NCBI RefSeq assembly: GCF_029784155.1
Contig: NC_073693.1
Coordinates: forward strand, 138,683,988-138,747,987
Direction of reading: 5' to 3'
DNA length: 64,000 bases
DNA from: Uranotaenia lowii
Taxonomy: Eukaryota; Arthropoda; Insecta; Diptera; Culicidae
The notes under the pieces were generated by a model. That model saw only the letters and a program-made list of their open reading frames with translations. It made no database searches and had not been told where the DNA came from. Below, one piece after another: positions 22,552 through 34,858 of the stretch (its first letter is position 1; each line of letters begins with the position of its first letter). A program made the translations under genes and the position numbers.

Positions 22552-25022
22552 TTTCAATGTGTTTTAGACAGTGTATGTATGTATGTATGTATGGTAGCCA
22601 CCTTGGGTGCACGGTTGTACCGCAGTTGTGGCTAAGGCTTCATCAACAAGACACCGTAAGTTACCATATATCCAGTTAATAACTGCTGGATGAGACGTTC
22701 AAGGGAATGGATTCGTAAGTAGAGTAACTAACGATATCCGAAGGGTTAGGATCTATTGGTCTCGAGAAGTTATTGCCGAATATACAACTAACTCACTATG
22801 CAAGTCTCTGTAGTCCCCGCCCCCAAGATTTGTTTTTAGAAGAGCGCGTCAAACAGCAGGAGAACTTAATACGAGTAGGACTGCCACAGATCCATACCCA
22901 TGCGCTCAATCCCTTTGTTTGATGCCCTGATGCATCCCACCAACTCTAGACAATAGCATACAGTACAATTTAAATACAATAAAAAGATAAATAATAATAC
23001 GAATAATAATAAATAATAATAATGATAAAAAATTATTATAATAATAAATATGGTAAAACTAAGAATGAATAATGAATACAGGAATGTAGAGTTTAATACA
23101 ATTTGAAATAGTATTCAGGATGATCACCAGATAGCCTGTAAGAAAATTTTATATTAATTAAATTCGATGCTTGATGTTGCAAAAATAATCCATCAAATAC
23201 TATACACCGGGCAAAATAGCTATGTATGAAAATAATAAATGAAGCAAACAAATTATACAAACTAATCCGTATACAAAAAATATAATAAAACAATGAATAA
23301 TGAACTCATTTTCGATCCAGGATCAGGGTGATGATGAATATTATGATAAAAAATTTATTTAAAAACAACTTTTCAAAATAATACTCGTAGACTGAACGGT
23401 GAAGCTAGAAGATCATTTAATACCTAGAGTGTACTAATATTATAATCAGATGACAAAATATCAGCTGCTCAGTTCAATGGTTTTTTATTTTAATTTTATC
23501 ACATTTCGATATTAATTAATATTTTTCACTTAGTTTAATCTCTTGATCAATCCAATTTGCTGCAGCTTACTGGATAATAAATTGGGAGTTTTCAGAAAGA
23601 AATATAGAAAATTGGTATTTAAAAAAGCGCTTATTGTCTGAAATTTAAATTTTGATTAGATTATTGGTGCTTAGACATATGACAAGAAAGTCGAAAAAAG
23701 ATGTATTTCAAAATTATTGAGATATGTTACAAACTAAGTTTATATAATCAAAATAAGCAAAAAAACACATCAATAAGATTATATGTTAGTTACTTTAAGA
23801 ATCAAGACAGGTAAATCAAATAATCATATCAATTAATTTGAAGAGCTTGATGGCTTGCTTATGATAATATCATTCAATATTTACATAAACATTGTCGCGA
23901 ACGATGTACAGAAATATAGCTGTAAGAAAAAGAAATAGATACAATTCATACATAATTTTCAGATATCTATTCAACTACCCTGGAACAGAATGTAATTATC
24001 TACATTAAAAACGATGTCATCATTTAAATTTTATAATTGAATGAAAAAATAGATAAAACTAAAAAGTGCAAAATTTGAACATGCGTGGAATAGGATAATT
24101 AAAAATAGCAGGATTGATCAGAATGAGCTGAAATTAATATATCATAAAAAAATCTGAAGGGAAGGGAAAATGATAACTTAAAAAGTTTAATTATGAGACG
24201 AATAGGAAAATAATTCATGATGACAGCAGAAGCATATGGAAATTTCGTTGTGCTTTAGAGCTTTAAAATCAAATGGCTAGTTTCACAAAACAAAGCAGAT
24301 AAAATCAATTTTTAAAGTAGTATTTTATAAACCTGTAACAAAATTTGGGTTATTTTGATAGTAATCGTATAAATATTTAGACTTATTTTTGGTTGATATG
24401 TTAAATAATTGAATTTTGGGTTACATAATATTATTTCCAGCGTTTACTCTCTAATATTTCAGTAGGCATCCTGCTAAGAATCATAGGATAAAAAATTACG
24501 AGTAACATCTCGTAGAATAATCTCTGAAACATATAGGTACCTACATGTGTCTCCAAATTAATATGAATGGAATACGGTAGCATTATTATACATAGCCTTT
24601 GGATACAAAAAGGATGAAAACATACCTCAGTTCTGCGAATTCCTCAACAGATGCCAGCACAACATACTAAAAATTACCTGAAGATGGCGTTAGAATGTAT
24701 ATTGAATTTTTCGACATTGGCGCCATCTTTATCTGAATACGAGTAAGCTACTACCAAGCTCTCACGATGGCGTCATCACAAGACTAAAGAAGGCAAACAA
24801 CACAAAAAATTCACAAATTATCATTCACTACGTGCAGAAAACTTTCAATTTCCGATATTTGCGCACGCACCAGTACTTCACACATAATTAAAAGAGAAAA
24901 TCTACTTAAAAACTTTATCATAACACTTATTATTTCACTTTTAAATCTCTTCACACTCGAATCACTTATAATGCAAAACAGTGCTACCAGCACCCTCGCT
25001 TTCAATGTGTTTTAGACAGTGT
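22552..25022 (-). mobile_element. Unclassified 2.4-kb retroposon with long target duplication
   Basis: The insert spans about 22575-24999 and is bracketed by a direct repeat of about 22 bp, starting TTTCAATGTGTTTTAGACAG, at 22552-22574 and 25000-25022. The left edge is a (TATG)n run (22573-22594), which reads as a short-tandem-repeat 3' tail on the minus strand, as in RTE-type retroposons. The interior is very AT-rich with an (AAT)n zone near 22980-23050 and has no long frame. The right part contains splice-donor-like sites on the minus strand near 24675 and 24625. It may be a non-autonomous LINE derivative or a retrocopied non-coding transcript. Confidence 0.6.
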
Positions 25023-25635
25023 TCCGAAAATCAATTAAAATAAACACTCAGGAATACTCAGGATACGTTTCTTATTTGAAACATTCTGACTGCATAATAG
25101 GAAAGCTCCTCTCGCAACTGCTCCGCCCGACTGGTATGCAATCTCGATCAGCGTTCCATTTAGAAATTCCAACCGTGTCGCATCATTCAGAATCATTGGC
25201 TTTGCAAATATCGCATATCGGAGATGAGTGAGATACAAACTGATCCATTCTGAATGTCACTCACTCAGTATCCGCCTGCTTTATTTGAAATTGAAATCAC
25301 GGCGGAAGTGAACACCTCTTCCTCACAAACACAACTTCAACAAGTAGATTTGGTTCATACTGATGTAAAAAACGCTATAAAATCAAATAAATTTATTAAT
25401 TTGCTATGTTTAAAATCAAACAACATTCGCTAATGATCGGTTTCATGTATCACTCACTTACTGTCTGAACCATTCACTCCTGATCCAAGGCCAACATGAT
25501 TCGTCGTATCCGTCGCTTATTGGTGAGATTCCAATTTGATGATGGTGCTGCACTGTTTTGACAGCAAGCATCCTGCGAGGTGATCTATATTTTAGCGATG
25601 AATAGAACGATCGATGATCGGATAGGTCCAGTAGC

Positions 25636-27972
25636 TTACTTACTTACTTAATGATCCCGCGCCAATCCTCCGGTGCATAGGGCCGTGGTAAAAGACCTCC
25701 ACTGTTGACGATCCGGGGTCAGCGTCTTCACCTGGTCCCAGTCAAGATTCTCGTCGACAGTTCGGATTTCAGCGGCTAGGCTTCGCCGCCACGAGTTTCT
25801 GGGTCTGCCTCTTCTTCGATGACCTTCTGGATTCCAATCTAGAGCCTCTCTGCAAATCTCGTTTTCATCTTTTCGCAGCGTGTTCCCAATCCATCTCCAC
25901 TTACGTTCCCGAATCTTGATTTCTAGCGCCTTTTGATGACACCGGCGATGTAGTTCCTCATTCGAGATCCAGTTGCCAGGCCACCAAGCGCGGATGATAT
26001 TCCGCAGGCAGCGGTTTACAAATACTTGTGGTTTTTGCGTCGTCACCGCATATGTGCACCAAGTTTCGCACCCGTCCAGCAATACGGATTTGACGTTTGA
26101 GTTGAAGATTCGGATTTTCGTTCGTAGAGAGATCTGGCGTGACCGCCAGATGTTTCAGAGACTCGCAAATGCGAAACGTGCCTTTCTGATCCGGGTTCCG
26201 ATGTCTTTCCTGGTACCACCATCAGGCGTAATCTGGCTACCAAGATACTGGAAGCACTCCACTTTCTCAACTTGTTGCCCAGCTACCATGAAACTGGAGG
26301 GATTTCCTGTGTTGATCTCCATCGACTTGGTCTTTCCGACATTAACTTTGAGACCTGCTGCCTTGGAACTTTCGGTGAGGTCGTCGAGTTTGCTCTGCAT
26401 ATCCGGTTGTGTTTGGGCGAGCAAAATAATATCGTCAGCCAGGTCAAGGTCGTTCAGTTGTTACATTGTTGAAAGATTTCACGGCAATCCTCGGTTCGGT
26501 GCACAGTCGATCGATCCAGTCAGAATCTCATCCATGACGATGAGAAAAAGTAGCGGTGATAAGATACATCCTTGTCTCACTTCAGCAAATAGCGGGATTG
26601 GATCGGACAAGACACCGTCGTGCAAGACCTTGCCCGAAAATGCCTCGTATTGTGCTTCGATGAGATGGACTAGTTTCTCTGGGACCCCTCGTCGTCTTAG
26701 AGCCGCCAGATGTTTTCATGGTTAAGTCGGTCGAATGCTTTTTCGAAATCAACAAACCAGCAGAAGAGAGTCCTGGAATTCGTTGATTTGTTCCAGTATG
26801 ATTCGTAGCGTTGTGATGTGGTCCACACATGATCGTCCGGATCGGAATCCAGCTTGTTGCCGTCGGAGTGTAGCGTCGATTTTCTCCTGGATCCTGTTCA
26901 GGATCACTTTGCAGAGTACGTTGAGGGTTGTACAGATCAACGTTATGCCTCGCCAGTTACCGCACTCTGTCAGGTCTCCTTTCTTCGGGACCTTTACGAG
27001 GATACCCTGCATCCAGTCGGCCGGGAATGTTGCAGTATCCCAGATGTCAGCGAAAAGACGGTGCAACATTTGTGCTGACAGGGCAGGGTCGGCTTTCAGC
27101 ATTTCAGCAGGGATGCAATCGATCCCAGGTGCTTTGTTGGATTTTATGTTTTTGATTGCCGCTTCTATTTCAGCCAGCGAGGGCGCTTCCGAGTTGACGC
27201 CATTTATACGGCTTACTGTTGGCGCTTCGAGCTGCGGGTTCCATCGTTTGAGCTGATCTGTTCGATCGGTCAATAACTGACCTGCTCGGTCTTTTAGTTG
27301 CATTCTTGCATTAATCCTTGCACCACTGAGGCGGCGAGAGATATCATAAAGTAATCGGATATCTCCATAGGCGGCGGGTCTTTCTCCCTCTTCGGCTAGG
27401 GAGTTTGTCCAGGCTCTCTTGTCTCGTCTACAAGCTCGTTTAACTGCCTTTTCCAGCTCCGCATATCGTAAGCGGGCGGCTGCTTTGGCTGACCCGGTAC
27501 ATGCCTGCTCAATTCCGACTTTCGCCTTTCTCCGATCATCGACCATCCTCCAAGTTTCATCCGACATCCATTCACTTCTTCTTCCACGAACTTTACCGAG
27601 AGTACCATGGCTCGTCGTGATAAAGGCATTCTTGATTCCACACCACTGTTCTTCGACTGTTCCGTCTGTCGGCAATTCCGAGGCTCAGGATTCCAGCTGT
27701 TCAACGTATGCCCTTTTCACCTCTGGATTCTCCAACCGGCGGACGTCGTATCGACACCCGACTTTCTCCTCGTGCCGTTGGACACGCGCAACTCTCAGTC
27801 GTATTTCACCAAGGACGAGGTGATGGTCAGATGCAATGTCTGCGCTTCGTTTGTTGCGGACATCAAGAAGGCTCCTTCTCCATTTTCGGCTGATGCAGAT
27901 GTGGTCAATTTGATTTTCTGTTCGGCCATCTCGGGATACCCAAGTGACCTTATGTGCTGGTCGATGGGGGAA
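25636..27972 (-). pseudogene. 5'-truncated RTE-like LINE, decayed endonuclease/RT
   Basis: The copy is flanked by the 15-bp duplication GATAGGTCCAGTAGC (25621-25635 and 27973-27987). The minus strand encodes the end of an AP-endonuclease (PHRPAHKVTWVSRDGR, SDHHLVLGEIRL), then reverse transcriptase (FRSGRSCVDHITTLRIILEQ) and the C-terminal region (GCETWCTYAV). The frame is broken at several places, for example near 26749 and 26424-26540. Relative to 43881-46813 it lacks about 19 residues after QLKRW. The 3' end is a (TAAG)n tail (25636-25650). It is the same family as the copy at 43881, probably RTE/BovB-like. Confidence 0.85.
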
Positions 27973-28034
27973 GATAGGTCCAGTAGCAAACAATAACAAA
28001 ACCCGATCGCTGTACCACTGATCATACTGACAGG

Positions 28035-28245
28035 ACACTTAGAACAAAAATTCGATCATTTTCTGGCTAATTTTTTTCATCAAATTTAACAGGTTCGCAA
28101 TACCGACGGCAGGTGGCGAACCTATAATTTTTCCGGTAGAAATGCCCTATAGGAAAAATGTACCTGTTTCGCACGATTTTATCGTCTGAATTGCCTGTTT
28201 TTTTGCGAAAGTCGGGTGGCACTTTCTAACTGGGATAGCATTTCT
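28035..28245 (+). repeat. Dispersed repeat with conserved hairpin (copy 2)
   Basis: Matches 14590-14790, including TTAGAACAAAAATTC and the stem AGGTTCGC / GCGAACCT around ATACCGACGGCAGGTG. Here the stem is perfect. It lies inside the hAT element, to the right of the LINE. Confidence 0.6.
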
Positions 28246-28261
28246 TCAAATCGATCGATGC

Positions 28262-28303
28262 GCACTCTGGAATCGATATTGCGTACTATCGATTCCAGAG
28301 TGC
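28262..28303. repeat. Perfect 17-bp hairpin
   Basis: Arms 28262-28278 and 28287-28303 (GCACTCTGGAATCGATA and its complement) are separated by 8 nt. It lies near the right end of the hAT element and may be part of its subterminal structure. Confidence 0.8.
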
Positions 28304-28427
28304 ATAAATTATCCAAAAACCGAAATCGACTGTCCAGTCAGTATGGTCAGTGGCTGTACGTTCAGTTGAGAAGTGCAATCAGGAACATTCACTGAAAATG
28401 AGTGATTTTCGGAACACTGGTTTTAGA

Positions 28428-31390
28428 CTTGTAAATTTGAAGTATTTTTCGTATGAGCTCATTTGATATCTCAAGTTAAATATAATAAATGGCAAGAATA
28501 AATGAGTCAAATTACGTCAAACAAACCCAGTTGTTTTTGAGGTTGTTTTTCTCAAAATCAATTGAATGAAGTGCGTTTATTTGGGAGGGTGCCGTGCGCC
28601 AAGCGATTAAGTACCTATTTCCCAAAATTGAAAAGTGTTTTTATATCACAAACACTTCCTGCGGAAAAATAGCATTTTTTCTAAAAAATTAAAAAAAAAA
28701 CCTACATAAACATATGTATGTTTACAAATTTTGTACGTTATTTCCTCATGGAGAAATCGGAAATTGTATGTGACCTGATTCTAAGTAAGTAAGTGGTAAA
28801 GCCTTATTTCGAATCAGTAGTCAGTTTGACAACTGAGACGACAATTGAAGTTTGTGACACCTATTCTACCATTTATGCCACATGTTAATAATTGATGTTT
28901 CACTGATGTGCTCCGGTTATTCTAGTCCGAAATTGAAGAAAGTTTGACCCGGAGCCAAATTTGAAACAGTCAATAAGAGTGCTTAGGATAGAGTTTTTCG
29001 TTCAATTTTGTTTCGCTTCCCCGAATATGTTTCCTCTGCCAAGATTTTAATTGAAATGGAACAAAAAACTAGTTTTTCCCTGACACTTTTACACAGTCAC
29101 TCATCAAACATTCATGATCGGATGCAAAACTCTTACTGGTTGGTACCAAACCACCTCCTCCTAGTTATTTGGAAGAGCTCTTTTCTAATTCCAGTCCAAA
29201 TAAAAGCATCCCAACTTCCGATTCCGTTGAAGGGTTCTGTTCCATTTCCATATATACTTCTGTGTAGGTGAATATTATTGTTCCTCGTAAAAGTGGCGAG
29301 TGGAGAACTAATTTTTAAATTGCTTTGTTCGCTCGAAAGTTTGTTTGCTCGTTGCTGTTTTTTCCCTCGGTGCTGTAAGAGTTATGGAATTATGCAAACG
29401 TATTCGTATCGCAATAAGGTGGCGCATGTTTTTGGATTAATATTTAAGATTACTTTTTAAACTAAGCGGATGAAGGAAATCGCTCGGGTTGTGGGTAACA
29501 GAGCTGCATTTTCAAAAGAACCCTGCATCCAACCAGTTTTAAATGTAAAAAGTTTAAAGTTTTTCTTTTCCTAAGAGAACCACACTAGAATAAACGTAAA
29601 GTATACATGTAGTTACATTTGACTCGATCCATTTTTCGACACCGGCAATCACAGAACAATAATGGTTCAACTTTCGGCATTGCAGTGTTGCGAATCAGCA
29701 AAAAAAAAAAAAAAAACAACTGAATGAAACAAAAGAACGCAAACGGAAAAGTTTCGGGTGCATTCTGCTTTCTGCAACTGTTGACAATGGAACATGTGAA
29801 GAGCAACTTTACAAACCCTGATGACCTAGGAAAGCCGAAAACAGAATCAGGAAAAAATATGCTAAACTTTTTCATCCATACAATCTGGAGATGCTTTTTT
29901 TAACACAAATGTTAAAAGTTAAGAGACGTTTAAGAAAAAAGTTTTATTTTCAAATATGTTCTCCTGAATAATCGATGGTTATCCGGCAAACATCCCGGCA
30001 GAGCTCTGTATATTTTAAAGGTTGATCGAAATGCGGAATGGAGAATTTGATTTCATAACAATTCTCAATTATATATTTAGTTTTAAATTTGTTATGTGTT
30101 TGAATTTTTTTCAATGCTTATTTTTCAAATTATCTTTCAACAGATTTTGACTACAAAATAAAAGATCCTACAAACTTTCCACTACAGTCTGCGCTTGTAG
30201 CATCCAAACATTGAATGCAATGTGTTCAAACCTCCAAATTATACTGAAACGTTTTACGATTTTTGTTCAACTCTTTTCCCATGATTCTACCGGATGTGCG
30301 TCTGAGTTTTTTTCGACCTCGACTCCCAATCGAAATCGTTTCCCAATCCAATTCACACTCGAGCGAGACCTTTGCATGATTTTTGTTTCTGGAGGGTAAT
30401 ACCTAATGTTGCTGCCAAACGACTGCGCTGAGCCTTTCTGAAGAGCCCTAAACTACAGGAAAATCTGAAAGTCACAACCATGCAAGTATACGTTCGTCTC
30501 GATAGATAACTCCCTCTAACTTATCATATTGGAAAAGTTCAATTTTTTCACTCAGAAAACCTCGAAGCCTTGCCAGTTCCTCAGGGCATCATCATTTCCG
30601 CTATATCAGGACAAGCTCCCCATGCATTCGAGTAAAAGCAAATGGACCAAGGTTTCGTTATTTGTGCAAAGCTGAAATTCATATGCAAATATTTGCACAA
30701 TGCGCATTCAGCAATGAACCTACCCCTCGTTTTCCTCACCCACATTATCTTCGAGCTTCAATTATCCCATTCTATCACGTCGCTTGCGAGCATCAACCAA
30801 AAAAAGAATATATTCGTACTCACTTCAGCCTTATCCGGGGAGGCAGTGACTCATCTCTTTGGAAGCAGCCTCCAGCAGCCGAGCAACACCTTTTAGCTGA
30901 AAAATTCGCTTCGAAGACAGCCGCAAAAAAAAGGAAATGGCTGGTAGGTACTTTCCGAGATCATATCTTTCGAATAAGCATCAGAGCTTTTGGCAGAACC
31001 ATAAACCTAGATATCTGCTGTGCAATGAATGCATGCACTGTACGTCATATCCTGTCGGGCGTATTTGAATCAATGGCTGAATCCGACGACGGCCGCGTCA
31101 TGCCAGATCCGGCGTTGCCTCCTTCTGACGCTCCCATGTGATGCTGTTGCACTTTCGACGAGCTGTCTGAGCCTGGACCGGCTTTGGTGAATTTATATAT
31201 TTCTATGAAGCAACGACCCCGTGGTGCAGTTCTGTGGAGGGATAGGGTTTTGCAATACCGTGCCGGAATGATTTTTTTTTATCGAAAAACATAAATTAAC
31301 TAAATAAATAATAACAATGACGTGAAGGTTAAAAAAACATCTAGAATTAATGGCAAATGAATGCATAATCAGATATCTGATGCAGAGTAC
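28428..31390. other. Repeat-poor intronic DNA
   Basis: The composition is more balanced than the surrounding DNA. I see no terminal repeats and no second copies in the window. The open frames at 29008-29460 and 30642-31141 show no domain. A poly-A run at 29699-29716 is the only simple repeat. This could be ancestral intron containing regulatory sequence. Confidence 0.4.
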
Positions 31391-31394
31391 AGCT

Positions 31395-31475
31395 AATATT
31401 TTGACATGAATCGAACTCAGTACGCCTGGCTTAACAGACTCGCACCAGCCTATCCACTAGACCACCTCAGTGCTT
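31395..31475 (-). mobile_element. tRNA-like SINE head or tRNA relic
   Basis: The minus strand reads GAGGTGGTCTAGTGGATAGG (A box) and GAGTTCGATTC (B box) with tRNA-like spacing. No intact acceptor stem was found, so a SINE head or relic is more likely than a working tRNA. Confidence 0.5.
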
Positions 31476-31988
31476 ATAAACCCTTCACAATTACACTTAT
31501 TTCACCAAAAAATGACTCAAATATTACAACTCCTCATTTGTTGTAAAAAACCTAGAGACACAAATTTTATGTTGAAAATTTCTATTCTCTCTGGTAAGAA
31601 TATCTCTAACACTTGAGGAAAAGATTGAGATTTGGATTACGACGTGGTCATATCGGAACAATCATTTTTTCAATTCGAAAACCTTTCAAGAGTTTTCTTG
31701 GTGACCTGAACCTGCAGAACAAAATCAACATCCATTTCATATTTAAATTTAAACATATAAAAGGGTTGTACTCCATTTCCCCGAATTGCCCAGACTGTTA
31801 TATCCCCTAACTTTCAATAGCCAGAAAGATCTATTTCACAGAAATGTTTTTCTTAGACGAACCATTATTCAGACAAACTTCTGCCATAAACAACGATTCC
31901 CTAGAAATTTTATCTCCAGAATGGACCATTTTCCAAAAAAAATCTTTGCAACAAGCAACGGCTAAGTGCAATTCGAAATTTAACTAGG
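31476..31988. other. Non-coding DNA, nothing recognised
   Basis: AT-rich, no repeats seen. Confidence 0.35.
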
Positions 31989-31990
31989 TA

Positions 31991-34856
31991 GGGTCAAGTG
32001 GGGTAATTATGAACACGGGGTAATTCCGAACAAGTGCCATACGCGCTGCTTTGGGGGATGAATTAAAACAAAAAGTTCCAAAAGTGGTAGTTTAACATAA
32101 AATTGATAGCTATAAGCTGTTTCCGATCTATTTTCAAATCCTTATGATATCATTTCAGAGGTTTTAAAAAACCATTACCTCGAGGAACGGAAATCGTTTT
32201 CGACAATGTTCAATGTTTTGAATATCTAATCTTAGGAAATCCAGCTGGAATGTTGTTATCACCTGTTTTACATCCAGTTTATGATGCTTTATCTTGATTT
32301 TGAAAAATTTTAGAAAAATTTTATTCGCACTGGTGCACAGATGAGTGTTCATATTTACCCCATAGTTTTTGTCCTATGGGGTAATTATGAACACACATTT
32401 CCTTAAATTTCTTTGGCTTTTTGATGGTCAAATGTTTTATTCATCAACTTAGGGGCCCATTCATTTATTACCCAAGCATTTCCAGACCCCCTTCCCCCTC
32501 CTCCCCTTGTAAGAAATTTCTCACAAAAATACCCCTTCCCCTTCTGTAAGATCTTAACACAGGACAGTGAAGAAATCTTAGCCAGGAAAAATCAACACTC
32601 GGCATTCTATATCCCAGGAACTTACTGGACCAAATTTCATAATTAAATTAAGTCCGCAATGTGTTAAGTTTTTATTATCTTATTTTGATCGCCGCTGGGA
32701 TATATTCTTATCTAAGTTTGTGGCATATCGGCAAATTGAAAATCTAGTTAGAGAGCAATTAACATTTTCACCATCTATTCGTTTCTTCTACCCAAAGCGC
32801 TCTAGCTTTGACCTTTCCACCTATCAATTTTCATGTCTGTCTTAATTGCTCTCTAACTAGATTTTCAATTTGCCGATATGCCACAAACTTAGATAAGTTT
32901 TGAATTTTTGAGAAGTTGATTTTTTTTCTTCCAAAACGGGATTCGGATTTAGAAAAAAAGCTATGCCAGTTCTTTTCAGTCTTTGAAAAAATGTTTTGCA
33001 CACAATTTTATCAAAACTTAATAAAACTTCAAGAGTGAAAAAAGTTTATAAAACAGAAATATTGAAAAAAAAAAACTAAATCAGCATCTAAACGAGTCTG
33101 AATTTTGTTTAAAAAAATAGTGGTAAGAAGTTTGTTTTTGTTGATAGAAAAAAAATGCAGTCAAATGTTTTCTCAGGTTTAGTGAGTGGTGCGTACGGAT
33201 AATAATACCGAAACCGAAAACCTGTATCCCAGGAATAGTTTTCTAACACCGAATAAAGGTTTTAAGTCCTTCCAAAACCAGTTTTTTTGTATTGATAAAT
33301 AACAAGGTTATAAACTAGACTTGGAGAAATTTTTTATTATACTAAAAATAAAATTCACCATTTTTTAACAAAAGGTTTGCTGCTCGAGCTTTTATATATT
33401 ACCACGTGAAATTTAACATTATTATGAACCTTAAATCTCTGTGGTCAACAGTAAAATATATGAAAAACTACGATAAATTTAATAGATGAAAAAGTCCACA
33501 AAACAAAGATCAAAAAGATAAACTTTCTTGTATGTTTGGACAACGTGCTGCTATTGAGAGCATTAGAATTACAGCAAAGAATAATTGTTTATGAGTTACA
33601 TTCGAATAACAAAGATCCAAAATCTATATTCTTGCAGTCTTATTTTTATACTTAGTTACTTTTTTCAATCTTTATTTGTTCGAATACATTTTTCTAAAAT
33701 TTAGAACAAATTGAAAATCTTTTGTTTGAAGATTTTCTCTTTCAGTTTGGTGATGAAAACTTCTGCAGTAATAATTTTGTTTTGAGAAAATGGAGCTACT
33801 AATGTGAAATTTCATACAGGTGATAAAAAAATTAATTATTGTAAATATTTTTAAAAACAGTCGACCATATAGCCTTTGACAAGCCTTGCAAAATATGACT
33901 GTTCACTGATCCAAGAAGATTTTAATGGGTGTTTTTGTGAAACAACCATCTTTAAAAAAAAATAGAATTTTCTGTATATATATAGGCTTCAATTTGATGA
34001 TATCTCGCACGTACGTGAAAAGCATAACCTACGACATTTAGGTGAAAACTTGATGTTTGCTGCGTAGGACATTTAAAACGGATGTAATAACTATCGAGTT
34101 GCCTAACTCGCCTAAAATTTCACACGTAAGGAGAGGTCCTATAAAATAAAAATGATCTGCAACGACATAAAAATATGAAAGAAAAAGAAACCAACCAAAA
34201 CGTAAAAGATGCAACAAAAAATTTAACTACCGAAACAAAAGATAGAAAAAATCAATACAAAAGAACACTAAATAGCTTTTTTTTGCGTTGTTTTTACCTC
34301 TAAATTTTGATAACATTTCTTTAACTTATAAGTTTTATACATGAATTGAATTGAGTTTTTATAGAACAATCCATTTTCTTATTACTGCTAATTATTTTCA
34401 TTATTTGGTGTTGAATTGAGATTTTCTGACACCATATAAATCATATTGGACAAGTCTCGGGGTAATTATGAACAGCGTTCGGGGTAATTATGAACAGGTT
34501 TTGGGGTAATTATGAACATAATTTTTTAAGTAAAAAATCACCATACACTGCTTACTATGGGTAAATGTAACGTATAAATACTGTTACTTCTCAAAAATTT
34601 TATACCAAGTCCGTAATCCATGTTCATAATTACCCCCTAGACAGGGGGGTAAATATGAACAGACGGGGTAATTATGAACAGACGTCTCAAGGACGTGGGT
34701 TGCGACCAAGAAAAAAAAGTTGCTCTACAGAATGATGAAAAGCACGGAAACATTCAATATTGGCAGGTTTTCAGAATTTATGATAAGAAATAAACATATG
34801 GTGGCTGTGAGTGTGCCAAATGAAGAAATTTTGTTCATAATTACCCCACCTAGCCC
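31991..34856. mobile_element. TA-flanked 2.9-kb DNA element studded with a 15-mer
   Basis: TA flanks both ends (31989-31990 and 34857-34858). Ends are GGGTCAAGTGGGGTAATTAT and, reversed, GGGCTAGGTGGGGTAATTAT, both followed by GAACA (22 of 25 identical). The 15-mer GGGGTAATTATGAAC or close variants recurs near 32380, three times at 34459-34515, several times at 34617-34680 in both orientations, and in both ends. There is no coding capacity. A hairpin insertion lies inside (32707-32897), and a CCCC-rich relic (32450-32540) hints at another nested element. Confidence 0.7.
32707..32897. repeat. 56-bp perfect inverted repeat (foldback element)
   Basis: Arms 32707-32762 and 32842-32897 are exact reverse complements (starting CTTATCTAAGTTTGTGGCAT), separated by 79 bp. 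The transcript would form a long perfect hairpin. It may be a foldback MITE inserted in the TA-flanked element. Confidence 0.85.
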
Positions 34857-34858
34857 TA

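Larger units (their letters stand above)
25017..28419. mobile_element. hAT-type non-autonomous element split by a LINE
   Basis: The ends are CAGTGTTCCGAAAATCA (left) and the reverse complement CAGTGTTCCGAAAATCAC (right). An 8-bp direct repeat GTTTTAGA flanks it at 25009-25016 and 28420-28427. CAGTG ends with 8-bp duplications are typical of hAT elements. Without the nested LINE it is about 1.05 kb. I see no hAT transposase. Confidence 0.8.

Noticed and set aside
25973..27823. Several plus-strand open frames of 130-250 codons
   Set aside because: Antisense shadows of the minus-strand LINE pseudogene.
30642..31141. 159-codon open frame
   Set aside because: No domain, no start context and no codon-level sign of selection that can be seen from one sequence.
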